In this document: one piece after another, positions 8,619 through 18,450 of the stretch
Layout of the letters: each line of letters opens with the position of its first letter
Numbering within the stretch: position 1 is the first letter of the stretch
DNA from: an uncultured Candidatus Poseidoniales archaeon
GTDB taxonomy: Archaea > Thermoplasmatota > Poseidoniia > Poseidoniales > Poseidoniaceae
Assembly: GCA_905182715.1 (NCBI GenBank)
Contig: CAJJCP010000013.1
Location: 1-64,000 of the forward strand
Direction of reading: 5' to 3'
DNA length: 64,000 nucleotides
Notes under the pieces: model-generated
What the model was told of the DNA's origin: nothing
The model's database searches: none
The model's input: the letters and a program-made list of their open reading frames with translations, nothing else
Position numbers and translations under genes: made by a program

Positions 8619-11506
8619 ATGAGTTCATGGCATGATTTAAATTCAGAAGAAACATTCCACACACTCGACACTGAATTGGATGGTTTAACGGAGCAAGAAG
8701 TACAAAAACGTCGTTCACGTTATGGAATGAACAAGTTGAAAGAACCAGAAAAGACATCTTCCATTCTTCGTTTCCTCTCTCAATACCATGACCCTTTGAA
8801 TTATTTATTGATTACAGCGGCCATTGTTGCCCTCCTGATTCATCCCGAACAACCAGGAGATGCAATCTTCATTTTTATCGTACTTACTGCAAATGCAACC
8901 TTTGGATTTTGGCAAGAAGGTCAGGCAGAGCAAGCCATGGATGCACTTAAACAGATGTCGGTGTCAACTTGTGTCGTTATACGTGAAGGCATCGAATGGT
9001 CGATTCCAACACCTGATTTAGTACCTGGAGACGTTGTAAAACTCGATGAAGGACTCAATGTTCCTGCAGATATTCGAGTTGTTGAATCGTATCAATGTAA
9101 AGTTGATGAATCTTCGTTAACCGGAGAATCCAACAGTATACTCAAATCTACAGATGCCCTTCCGTCTTCCACCCTTCTTGCCGACCGCAATAACATGGCG
9201 TACATGGGTACCTGTGTTTCGACTGGTCGTGCAATTGGAATTGTAGTTGAAACTGGGATGTCGACTGAACTGGGTCGTATTGCAAGTAATATCGTTGGTT
9301 CTGAATCACCCAAGACTCCGCTTGAATTAAAATTAGAATCTCTCGGTCGTTTCTTAGGGTTTATCGCTTTAATTGTGGCTACGCTTTTGGTTTCTATTAA
9401 GGTCCTCATCGCGTATGGAGATCCAGAAATTGATACAATTGGTCTTCGTGATGTGGCAGTCGAGCAATTTATTGTCGCCATAGCCATTTTCGTGGCAATT
9501 GTTCCAGAAGGGCTACCCATCATCCTCGTGATTACCCTCGCCTTGGGAATGCGCAACATGGCGCGTCACAAAGCGATCATCCGCAGAATGAAAGCCGTTG
9601 AAACATTAGGTTCAACTACAGTTATTTGTTCTGACAAAACTGGTACACTTACCAAGAATCAGATGACAGTTCGACAATTTACGACCACAGATGGGACATT
9701 TACTGTATCGGGTGAAGGATTCAAACCAAAAGGAAAACTTTCGTATGAAGGCGTCGAAGTATCCGATTCAAAATGGAAGAACTTCAGAGTGACCTCGCAT
9801 TTCGACTGTCAGCAGCTTGTTTGAGCCTATGCCACAATTCACAGATTTCGAAAGTTGAATCTCAATGGCAAGCCATTGGCAATCCCACAGATTCAGCCTG
9901 CGCTGTATTGGGATGGAAAATAAACGGTGATGTACGTAAATTTGCGCAACGCCATTCACGTATTCATGAGTTCTTTTTTGACACAACTCGAAAACGTATG
10001 TCTGTCATTCATGAATACGAAGGTGAACGTTGGGTCTTTTCGAAAGGTGGAGCAGGTGGCTATGTTTCACTTGCTGAATGGAAAATAAAAGATGGTGAAA
10101 TCGTCCCTATCGAACGAGATGATATCGAAGCCGCTTCACAGGTCAACAAAGATATGGCGAGTCAAGCAATGCGTGTTCTCGCCCTTTGTGCTCGTAAATT
10201 AGATGATGATGAGGATATTCATGATGTGAAAGTCGTTGAATCAGGTTTCATTTTCCTTGGCCTCGTTGGAATTATGGACCCACCTCGTGCCGAAGTGAAA
10301 GATGCAATAGCCATTTGTCAACAGGCAGGAATTCGAGTTAAAATGATTACAGGTGACCAGCAATATACTGCCGAGGCAATTGGTCGTGAATTGAACATCA
10401 CCGAAGGAGGAATCGCTCCAATCAATGGTAGCGTCCTTGCGACACTCGATGACGATGCCATCAGTGAGGCTGCTTCTCAAGCTAGTATCTTTTCGAGAGT
10501 CACTCCAGAACAAAAAATGCGTATTGTATCAGGACTTCAAGCACGTGGTGAAATTGTCGCAATGACGGGTGATGGTGTGAACGATGCACCTGCCCTTTCT
10601 CGCGCGAACATTGGTATTGCAATGGGGATCGCTGGAACAGATGTAGCGAAAGACGCCTCTGACATGGTCTTACAAGACGATAATTTTGCGAATATCGTTC
10701 ACGCAATTGAAGAGGGTCGTAAAATTTATCAGAATATTCGTAATTTCGTACGCTATCAAGTTTCGACAAACGTAGCTGCGGTCGCCTTAATCATCATCTC
10801 CACATTTATTTTCGGCTGGAACTTACCGCTCACCGCGACACAAATTCTTGTGATTAACATCTTGATGGACGGCCCACCAGCCGTTGCTCTCGGCGTTGAA
10901 AAGAAGCATGGCAATGTGATGTCACGCCCGCCGCGTCCTGTGAACGAAGGTCTTCCTAATTTCAGCGATATTGTTCTTATCTTTTGGTTAGGAGCAGTCA
11001 TGGTCACAGGGACGCTCTTGGTCTTCTTCCTTGCTGGAGGAGGCATAAACGGGGAACTCTGTGAAACAGCACCTCTTACCGACCTCGATACCTTTACTGG
11101 CTATGATATGGATGCGTGCATCGCAGGTGATACCGCTGCGTCAGAGGAATATGCAAACGCTAAATTTGCTTATGCTCAAACCATGACGTTCTCGGTCTTC
11201 ATCCTGTATCAACTGTTCAATGTCATCAATTGTCGTTCAAGCGATGAGAGTATTTTCAAACTTGGAGTTTTTTCCAATAAAGCGATTAATTATGCCCTCA
11301 TCATTTCTTTGAGCCTGCTTCTTTTCTTTGTTCAACTTTCAAATTATACCATTCCGGTTCTTGATGTTCAAATTGGCAACCTACTTTCGACTATGAGTTT
11401 GAAAGCAAGTGACTGGTTTGTGATCACTTTGGTTGCATCCGGCGTATTCATTGTTGATGAGTTCAGAAAATTCATTGTCAATTCTCGTTATTTTGCAGTT
11501 CAATGA
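8619..11506 (+). CDS. P-type cation ATPase (type II, Ca2+/PMR1-like), frameshifted
   Basis: P2A-type ATPase of about 960 residues if one frameshift is repaired. The first frame holds the cation-ATPase N domain, the TGES actuator motif in SSLTGESN, the PEGLPI transmembrane-4 motif near residue 296 and the phosphorylation site CSDKTGTLTKNQMT near residue 338. The second frame, from 9773, holds the nucleotide-binding domain, MTGDGVNDAPALSRANIGIAMG and the C-terminal membrane segments. The break is at the AAAA run 9770-9773; one extra A gives SKMEELQSD and full continuity. PEGLPI suggests Ca2+ or Na+ transport, though ion specificity is unproven. The ATG at 8619 is preferred to GTG 8610. Confidence 0.88.
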
Positions 11507-11568
11507 TTGTTATAATTCCCTTAAGGTAACAACCACATCTTGAAGAATGAAGCGCCACAGGTTAAGCC

Positions 11569-12783
11569 ATGTCAGCATGGGAATCTTCTACCCAAGATGC
11601 TGGTTCTAACATCGATTGGAAAGAGAACTTACCGAGTTTGGTCGGAGATTTATCTTCTTGGAGTGAACACATTCAGCCAATCGCTGAGAAAGTCGCTAAT
11701 GGTCAGCGTCTCACGCTCAGCGACGGTCTTCTCTTGTACGCTCACCCGAACCTATCTGAAGTTGGAAGGCTCTCCAATTGCGTCAGAACCGCACGATTTG
11801 ATTCGTACGCTTTTTTTAATTCAAATGTCCATGTCAATCAAACCAATGTCTGCGTTCTTGCATGCAAATTTTGTGCTTTTCGTCGCTCAAAACGTGCTTC
11901 AGATGCATATTCACTCGATGTAGAGGCTTACCTCGAAGATTTGGCGCAGTATGCAGACTTTGTTGATGAAGTTCATTCCGTGGGTGGCCTTCACCCTGAT
12001 TGGGATGTTGATCATTATGAATCACTCTTCAAGGCTTCAAGACAACGATTCCCCCATATCGCCATCAAGGCATTAACGGCTGTTGAAATTAAGCACCTTT
12101 CGCAACTGTCCAACATTTCGTTCAAAGAGACACTTCAGAGATTGAAAGATGCGGGACTCGGTTCGTTACCTGGCGGTGGTGCTGAAATTTTGGACGACGG
12201 CGTTCGAGCTGTGATTTGTAATGGTAAAGAAAGTTCATCCGAATACCTTGAGATTCATCGAACTGCACATGAGTTGAGTATTCCAACGAATTGCACGATG
12301 CTTTTCGGAACCATTGAGACTCTTGAACAACGGTTGATGCATATGATTCAACTGCGCGAACTTAACGATGACACCCATGGTTTCCAGTGTTTCGTACCAT
12401 ATCCATACCTACCAGACCATTCACGATTGCCAGAGGCTCAATTGGCAACAGGAAGTGAAATTCTACGTACCATTGCTATTTCACGTCTTATGCTTGATTC
12501 AATCCCACACATCAAAGCCTATCGGATGAATATCGGTGATGAATTGGCAGAACTTGCTCTACAATACGGAGCAGATGATATCGATGGCACGGTCCAAAAA
12601 GAATCAATTATGCACCTTGCAGGTTCAACTACGCCGCTGGATCACGACAGAATTCGTTTGGCTCGTCTCATCTCCGATGCCGGTTGCATACCTGTTCAAC
12701 GTAATACGACCTATGAAAAGTTCGAAATCTTTGTCCCTCCCGTTGTTAAACCGCGTGTCAAGTTGAAAATGGCGAACCTTTGA
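11569..12783 (+). CDS. mqnE: Aminofutalosine synthase (radical SAM)
   Basis: A 404-residue radical SAM enzyme. The cluster-binding cysteines are in CVLACKFCAFRR (residues about 95, 99 and 102). VHSVGGLHPDW, KALTAVEIKHLS, LPGGGAEI and the C-terminal YGADDIDGTV motif match aminofutalosine synthase rather than the cyclase MqnC or F420 protein CofH. It joins 3-enolpyruvylbenzoate, S-adenosylmethionine and bicarbonate to give aminofutalosine in the futalosine menaquinone pathway. MqnA is encoded nine bases downstream and MqnD about 3 kb further, supporting the assignment. Confidence 0.88.
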   Translation: MSAWESSTQDAGSNIDWKENLPSLVGDLSSWSEHIQPIAEKVANGQRLTLSDGLLLYAHPNLSEVGRLSNCVRTARFDSYAFFNSNVHVNQTNVCVLACKFCAFRRSKRASDAYSLDVEAYLEDLAQYADFVDEVHSVGGLHPDWDVDHYESLFKASRQRFPHIAIKALTAVEIKHLSQLSNISFKETLQRLKDAGLGSLPGGGAEILDDGVRAVICNGKESSSEYLEIHRTAHELSIPTNCTMLFGTIETLEQRLMHMIQLRELNDDTHGFQCFVPYPYLPDHSRLPEAQLATGSEILRTIAISRLMLDSIPHIKAYRMNIGDELAELALQYGADDIDGTVQKESIMHLAGSTTPLDHDRIRLARLISDAGCIPVQRNTTYEKFEIFVPPVVKPRVKLKMANL

Positions 12784-12792
12784 GTTGATTGT

Positions 12793-13590
12793 ATGCAGGA
12801 TTCACTATGGATGAAAACAATAGGAAGGGTTGCCTTTCTGAATTGTGATCCATTGTTTTACGGCCTTGACAAACAGTGGGAGGTCCTCGCAGCACCTCCA
12901 GCCTGGCTCACTGGTCACCTTCTACGGAAGGATTGCATCTTAGCACCGATTCCTGCTGCAGATTACGCTCGCCACTCCGATGAACTCATTCTCTTACCAG
13001 ATATTGGAATTTGTAGCCGAGGAGAAGTTGGAAGCGTATTGGTGTTTGGAAATATTCCTCTTGAAAGTATGAAATCAATTGCCCTCCCAACGGATTCTGC
13101 TACTTCGGTTCAACTCCTCAAATATCTTCTTGCTAAAAGAAATCTCAATCCTCATCTTGAACTCATGGGTCCAGACCTTGGAAGTATGCTAGCGAAATGT
13201 GATGGTGCATTACTGATTGGCGATAGGGCGCTTGAAGAAGCTAAGAGCAATCCTGCTTCTGTCCAACTCGACCTAGGTACTGATTGGCTGCGGTTCACTC
13301 AAAAACCAATGGTATTCGGTGTTTTTGCAGCACGCAAGGATACGCCACTGGAATCTCTCAGAATTGCACAAGGCATGCTCACTGAGAATCTTCGACTTTT
13401 CGAACAAGACACAAAGCAACGGGAAAAAGTCATTCAATGGGCTCTTTCACGTTCTGACCTTGATTATGAACGTCTTGACCGATATTTTGGTGAAGTCTTC
13501 AATCGAATGGATGAAGAACACCTTTCTGGATTGAATGAATTCCTCGTTGAAGCATGTGGATTGGACGATGGTGCAGAATTTGCCTGGTAG
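12793..13590 (+). CDS. mqnA: Chorismate dehydratase
   Basis: A 265-residue periplasmic-binding-protein-fold enzyme of the MqnA/MqnD family. The N-terminal IGRVAFLNCDPLFYGL and the LAPIPAADYAR segment are typical of MqnA, which dehydrates chorismate to 3-enolpyruvylbenzoate, the first committed step of futalosine-type menaquinone synthesis. It starts nine bases after mqnE and is likely co-transcribed. An in-frame ATG six codons later (just before KTIGRVAF) is an alternative start. It has no signal peptide, as expected for the cytoplasmic enzyme. Confidence 0.85.
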   Translation: MQDSLWMKTIGRVAFLNCDPLFYGLDKQWEVLAAPPAWLTGHLLRKDCILAPIPAADYARHSDELILLPDIGICSRGEVGSVLVFGNIPLESMKSIALPTDSATSVQLLKYLLAKRNLNPHLELMGPDLGSMLAKCDGALLIGDRALEEAKSNPASVQLDLGTDWLRFTQKPMVFGVFAARKDTPLESLRIAQGMLTENLRLFEQDTKQREKVIQWALSRSDLDYERLDRYFGEVFNRMDEEHLSGLNEFLVEACGLDDGAEFAW

Positions 13591-13619
13591 ATACCACTGA
13601 ATGATTACACAGGTCAGTA

Positions 13620-15758
13620 CTACTCTTCCTCAGCAGAATAGGTCACAACTCTTCGTGTTTTCACAACTTCAGACTTTTGAGGTTTGGAAACAACTTTCTT
13701 CTTTGATACCGTTTTCTTTCTCGAAACTATTTTTGGTTCCGATACGACGCTATCAAGCCGCTTCCGTTTTACTTTCGTAATCGGGCCATCTGTTCCAAGG
13801 GGTGATTGTTTGGCCTTTCGCCTGGGTTTGGCAGGTGCTTGAATAACTGGTTCATCTGCCACAACAGGTTCTTCATAAGGCTCTTCGGATTCATCTCCTA
13901 CCTCTTCTTTCCCGTTTGGATGGTGTTCATCATCAAAATCCATATCAATTGAATTCTGTATTCGAATGATAAAAACAATACCAGCTACGAGAAGTCCCAG
14001 TATCGGGACAAACAGTATCGGATAAGAAATGAGTATCTCCGATATTCTTTCTGAAACACTCGGTTCAGGCTCTATTTCTTCCTCCAATGTGAATGAAAGT
14101 TCACCTTCGATGACCCACCATGGTGACCAATGCTCTGATTGTGAATCCGTACTGTGTGCAGAGACATCGATTGGATGCATTTGAGCATGTTGAGCGAGTG
14201 AGGCATCCGTTGCTGTTGGTTGGGATTGGAGCGTGAATTCGAAGGGATAAGCCATGTTTTCACTCAAATTAAAGGTGAGGACATAGGTGAATGCGACATG
14301 TGTAGTTTGATCGTTTTTGGCAGTGAGTACCATTCCACTTTCAATCTGACATTCGACTTCTCCGTCTTGAAGTTGCCCAGATGAGAGTAGAATGACATTC
14401 TTCCATGAACTTATGTAGTGATTCTGATTCATATTTTTGCAGACGGTTTGAGCTAAGAAATCAGCCTCTTCTTGGCTGAGTTTTATATCTCCAATCAATG
14501 AACCTCTGGATAAATTCCTCAGGGCTGAAGAAGTTTGAGAGTCCAATGTATAGGTGTCCTCAATCTGGAAGGTATTTGCATCGACTGAAATCTCAACACT
14601 ACGAATTGTGTCGGTATTCGGAGATTTACTGCACATTTGTTCCAGTCCTGCGCACAACTTGTCATTTTCATCGAGTATGGCGTCCCCGTCATCGTCGTTA
14701 TCGAAAATATCTGGGATCTGATCGCCATCGAGGTCTGCTCCATTTTCACCATAGCCTGCGGGGATGGGCATTGTCCCATACACCGCGATGTGTCCGGTAT
14801 TTGTGGCTACAAAGGCCATATCACGAGTCGCATATGTGTTCTCGCGAACAGTGAAATCAAGCGCTTTGTGGGCGAGATAGATCGAAACTGAAGCATCCAA
14901 ATTTGTCGAATTCACAGTGAGTATCCGAGGAGAATTACCATTTTCTAATACGTGAATGACCTTATTATCGGATGACCAATATGATGCAGCACCACCATCA
15001 AATGTCACTTCAGATATCAAACCGCCTGCAAATGACCAGGTACTCAATTCTCCGTTCTCTGTTAACACTGCAAACCGCTCATCTACCGAATCAAAACTGC
15101 ATGATTGAATCTTCGAATTGAGATTCCATTCTTTGTCGGTTGGGTGTCCTTGAGAGGTCCACATGACCAGGCGTCCTGCTTCATCCCCGGTCAAGATGTA
15201 ACTTCCAAGGGAAGAAAAACCGATGCAAGTTACACGTGCGTTATGTTCTCCATTGAGCGTTCTTTCGATCTCCATATCAACAATGCGAATGAGGTCTATA
15301 CCATTGTTCATGTTCGGGACAGCAAGCATATTTGAGTCGGGAGACCACTGTATCATTTCCGGTTGAGAATTTGAACCATGTTGTTTCGTTGTTCGTTCCA
15401 TGGTATGCAAGTCAATCACCTGAATCGTATCAATCTCCGCAGAATTTCCTGAACGTGAAAACGCTAAAAATTGGCCATCAGGAGAAAATTCGACGTCTAA
15501 TACATCGTTTTCAACCGAGAAGGAGACAATCAGTTCGAGCGTTTCGACATCATGGATGGCAACGAGTCCATCATATGCACTTGCAAGATATGTTCCGTTA
15601 TGATTGATGTCTACAGCTTGTGAACCTGCCGCAGAAGCAGCATTTGTGGCATCGAGATAAGCGATGTCCGAATATTGTCCAGCGGCTGATGGGATTATAA
15701 TTAAACAGGTCATTAGGAGGCATATTTGTGCTTGGAATTTAGAAAGTCCCTCCAACAT
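13620..15758 (-). CDS. Secreted/membrane-anchored beta-propeller protein with Ca-type repeats
   Basis: About 712 residues. A signal-like segment (ICLLMTCLIIIPSAAGQ) follows the ATG at 15758; an upstream in-frame ATG at 15809 would bury it, so the later start is preferred. The next ~320 residues show repeated WD40-like blades (SPDGQFLAFS, SPDSNMLAV, SSLGSYILTGDEAGRLVMW). Around residues 340-365 lies a thrombospondin-3-like acidic repeat (DLDGDQIPDIFDNDDDGD) likely to bind calcium. One transmembrane helix near residues 575-597 is followed by an acidic then Lys/Arg-rich cytoplasmic tail. Function unknown; probably an envelope sensor or scaffold. It is antisense to and lies between mqnA and mqnD. 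Confidence 0.7.
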   Translation of the reverse strand: MLEGLSKFQAQICLLMTCLIIIPSAAGQYSDIAYLDATNAASAAGSQAVDINHNGTYLASAYDGLVAIHDVETLELIVSFSVENDVLDVEFSPDGQFLAFSRSGNSAEIDTIQVIDLHTMERTTKQHGSNSQPEMIQWSPDSNMLAVPNMNNGIDLIRIVDMEIERTLNGEHNARVTCIGFSSLGSYILTGDEAGRLVMWTSQGHPTDKEWNLNSKIQSCSFDSVDERFAVLTENGELSTWSFAGGLISEVTFDGGAASYWSSDNKVIHVLENGNSPRILTVNSTNLDASVSIYLAHKALDFTVRENTYATRDMAFVATNTGHIAVYGTMPIPAGYGENGADLDGDQIPDIFDNDDDGDAILDENDKLCAGLEQMCSKSPNTDTIRSVEISVDANTFQIEDTYTLDSQTSSALRNLSRGSLIGDIKLSQEEADFLAQTVCKNMNQNHYISSWKNVILLSSGQLQDGEVECQIESGMVLTAKNDQTTHVAFTYVLTFNLSENMAYPFEFTLQSQPTATDASLAQHAQMHPIDVSAHSTDSQSEHWSPWWVIEGELSFTLEEEIEPEPSVSERISEILISYPILFVPILGLLVAGIVFIIRIQNSIDMDFDDEHHPNGKEEVGDESEEPYEEPVVADEPVIQAPAKPRRKAKQSPLGTDGPITKVKRKRLDSVVSEPKIVSRKKTVSKKKVVSKPQKSEVVKTRRVVTYSAEEE

Positions 15759-15873
15759 GCCCTCCGCCCCAAACTCTCTTGGGTGCCTACACTTGAAAAC
15801 TTGGCGCATACTTCCTCTCTTCTCTATCTCTTGTCGGCGGTTGGTTCATCAAGGTCCCCAATGTGGGAGCATC

Positions 15874-16758
15874 ATGGTGGCACAGTTACCCCTCGATGAA
15901 GACGGCAACAAGATAGTTCGAATCGGGCATTCTCCCGATCCTGATGATGCATTTATGTTTCATGCCATGACAACTGGAGCATTCCCTACACCAGGCTACA
16001 ATTTCACTCACGAATTACAAGATATTGAAACACTTAATCATCGTGCAATGAAATCTGAACTCGAAGTTTCAGCAGTTTCTATTCATGCCTTCCCTGAAAT
16101 CTCCAAGGATTACGCTTTGATGAATTGCGGTGCTTCGATGGGTGAAGGATATGGTCCAATGATTGTTTCACTTCCAGGCACCTCTCTGGATGAAGTTCGT
16201 TCATCAACGATTGCAGTTCCCGGTTTGAAAACAAGTGCGTATTTGGGTTTGCGACTTTCTTGGGGCGATTGTGATATTGCTGTCGTTCCTTTCGATGAAA
16301 TCATTCCTCGAATTCTTGATGGCACTTACAAAAGTGGATTAATCATTCACGAGGGACAATTAACCTACGTCGATGATAACCTCTCAGTCCATCTTGATTT
16401 GGGAGTTTGGTGGAATGAGCGCACAGATGGGTGGCCAATGCCATTGGGCGGCAATGTTGTTCGGCGAGATCTCGGCCAACAAGTCATGGAAGATATTACC
16501 AAATATACGAAAATGAGTATTGAATTTGCATTGAAGTCACCCGATGAAGCTTTGGAATTTGCAAAGCAATGGGGCAGAGGAATCGATGATGAAACCAACC
16601 GCGAATTTGTGGGTATGTATGTCAATGATCGAACAATCGATTACGAAGCAGAAGGACGAGCATCGGTCCGTCGTTTTATCCGTGAAGGCCAAGAACTCGG
16701 TCTGATTCAATCCGACTTCGATACTGAATCGATGTCTTTTATCGGATCAGGTGAGTAA
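15874..16758 (+). CDS. mqnD: 1,4-dihydroxy-6-naphthoate synthase
   Basis: A 294-residue member of the MqnA/MqnD family. The N-terminal IGHSPDPDDAFMFHAMTTG is the signature of MqnD, which converts cyclic dehypoxanthinylfutalosine to 1,4-dihydroxy-6-naphthoate. HEGQLTY and LPLGG-like WPMPLGGNVV segments also match. The open frame extends upstream to 15664 but overlaps the opposite-strand gene; the ATG at 15874 fits the family N-terminus. MqnB and MqnC are not in this window. Confidence 0.88.
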   Translation: MVAQLPLDEDGNKIVRIGHSPDPDDAFMFHAMTTGAFPTPGYNFTHELQDIETLNHRAMKSELEVSAVSIHAFPEISKDYALMNCGASMGEGYGPMIVSLPGTSLDEVRSSTIAVPGLKTSAYLGLRLSWGDCDIAVVPFDEIIPRILDGTYKSGLIIHEGQLTYVDDNLSVHLDLGVWWNERTDGWPMPLGGNVVRRDLGQQVMEDITKYTKMSIEFALKSPDEALEFAKQWGRGIDDETNREFVGMYVNDRTIDYEAEGRASVRRFIREGQELGLIQSDFDTESMSFIGSGE

Positions 16759-16895
16759 GTTAGTTTCTTCAGGTGGATTTCTCTCGATGTACTCAATTGG
16801 AGTACCAGTGCAGCATGTGAAGTAGCGAAAGGTGAGTATTTTGAAACCTCAAGTTCAAAGACTCCATGCTTCTGCGTAGGAATGAGAGGGATTCC

Positions 16896-17102
16896 ATGCC
16901 ACACGAACATATTACGCTCGCCCAATCTCCAAACGGTGAAATTGGACCACGGTGTGAAAACTGCGGCATCCGCCTCACATTTGGAAATGCAATGGTTGTA
17001 GGGAAGTACTACATGTGCTGGGAGCATTATGTCGAAGCCACTGGTGCAGACACCTCAACAACTGTTGGAGAGGCGGAAGAACGCTTCTGGATGACCGAAT
17101 AA
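16896..17102 (+). CDS. Small zinc-ribbon-like protein
   Basis: A 68-residue protein with one CENCG knuckle near residues 20-24 and a later CWEHY (Cys-x-x-His), together giving a plausible CxxC...CxxH zinc site. No family recognised. It precedes the primase gene by about 50 bases on the same strand. The ATG at 16896 is favoured over an upstream ATG at 16866 because the conserved-looking region begins after it. Function unknown. Confidence 0.5.
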   Translation: MPHEHITLAQSPNGEIGPRCENCGIRLTFGNAMVVGKYYMCWEHYVEATGADTSTTVGEAEERFWMTE

Positions 17103-17154
17103 TTTCGGCGTGTATTCAATAACCCTCACCTCTTCCCTGTCTTCGGGGTATTCT

Positions 17155-18357
17155 ATGGCAACAGGATGGGCAAGATTTGCACACCGCTTTGGTGCGTACT
17201 ATCGAAGCGCTGAATTTTGGACTCCCCCTCGTTTGAAAACAAGAGAATGGATGTTCATTCCTTTTGGTGGCTCACCTCCAATACGTCACAAGGGATTCAG
17301 TGACATGAATTCAGTGCGCCAATTCATCACCGAACGATCGATGCATTCTTGTTTTTATTCTACGGCGTATTGGGACCGGCCTTTTGAACTCAAAATGTCT
17401 GACAAAATCTGGCGTGGAGCAGACCTTATTTTTGATTTGGATGGTGACCACCTTCCCGGAGTGACTGACAAAGATTTTCCTGGTATGCTTGAAGTGATTC
17501 AAGAACAAGCATGGTCTTTATGGAATGATTTTCTCGAACCGGAATTTGGCTTTGATGAAAAATATCTACAAGTTACTTTTTCCGGACACCGTGGATTCCA
17601 TTTGCACTATCGGGATCCTGCCTTGTTCCACCTTGATTCAGAGGCTCGGCGTGAGATTGTATCCTACATTCGTGGTGAAGGTGTCGATGTCAAAGGCGGT
17701 CTGGCACGCTATCACGATCTTACTTCGGAAGGTTGGACTCGACGCATACGCGATGGAATGGGAGATATGATTGAAAAGTTACGTACTATTTCACGTAAGG
17801 AACAAGGATATACCGCAGAAATAAATACACTTCATCAAGGACTCCTCAGTCAATCTCAGCGTGAAGGGCGAACATCGACGAAAGGTAAAGTCTCGATTCA
17901 AAAATTAGCTGATGTTGTCAACCATGATGCTCGTGCTCAGCGTCTACGGAATGGGAGTTTCGGGGTCTTAGAAAAACACGAAGGACTCTTTCTCGATTTA
18001 TTGAAAACAGATTCATCGGTTGTTCTCGGTTCAGCCGGTGAAACCGATGAAGTGGTAACCATCGATGTTAGAAGACAAATCCGTTGGCCAACATCGCTAC
18101 ACGGTAAGACTGGTATGCGAGTGAGTGAATTCCCACTCAGCCGCCTTGATCCGGATGGCTCGAATCCATATTCAGCCTTGCATGAAGCGGTTGTTCTCAA
18201 TCAACAAGACAAAATGGAAGTCGAAATGATTGTGGATGATTCGATCTGTAAATTCGGAGATAAAGTATTTGATAAACAATCTGGGGACCGATTTGAAATC
18301 CATGAAGCAGGAGCTACTTTCCTCATTCTGAAAGGTTGGGCGAAAGTAGTTTCCTGA
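17155..18357 (+). CDS. priS: DNA primase small (catalytic) subunit
   Basis: A 400-residue archaeo-eukaryotic primase. The catalytic acidic pair is in DLIFDLDGDHL near residues 98-108, SGHRGFHLHY gives the conserved Ser-Gly-x-x-Gly-x-His motif near residue 144, and VTIDVRRQIRWPTSLHGKTG is the third conserved block near residue 303. PriS makes primers for replication together with PriL, which is not in this window. The ATG at 17155 matches the family start (MATGWARFAHRFGAYYR). It acts in the cytoplasm at the replication fork. Confidence 0.92.
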   Translation: MATGWARFAHRFGAYYRSAEFWTPPRLKTREWMFIPFGGSPPIRHKGFSDMNSVRQFITERSMHSCFYSTAYWDRPFELKMSDKIWRGADLIFDLDGDHLPGVTDKDFPGMLEVIQEQAWSLWNDFLEPEFGFDEKYLQVTFSGHRGFHLHYRDPALFHLDSEARREIVSYIRGEGVDVKGGLARYHDLTSEGWTRRIRDGMGDMIEKLRTISRKEQGYTAEINTLHQGLLSQSQREGRTSTKGKVSIQKLADVVNHDARAQRLRNGSFGVLEKHEGLFLDLLKTDSSVVLGSAGETDEVVTIDVRRQIRWPTSLHGKTGMRVSEFPLSRLDPDGSNPYSALHEAVVLNQQDKMEVEMIVDDSICKFGDKVFDKQSGDRFEIHEAGATFLILKGWAKVVS

Positions 18358-18450
18358 TTTTTAGAACGCATCAAATTACCGTTATCTTGTACAATGTCGA
18401 AGGTAAGGTTCAAGACTCCACCCGCATCCAGCGGTTTAGAGGTGAACCAC

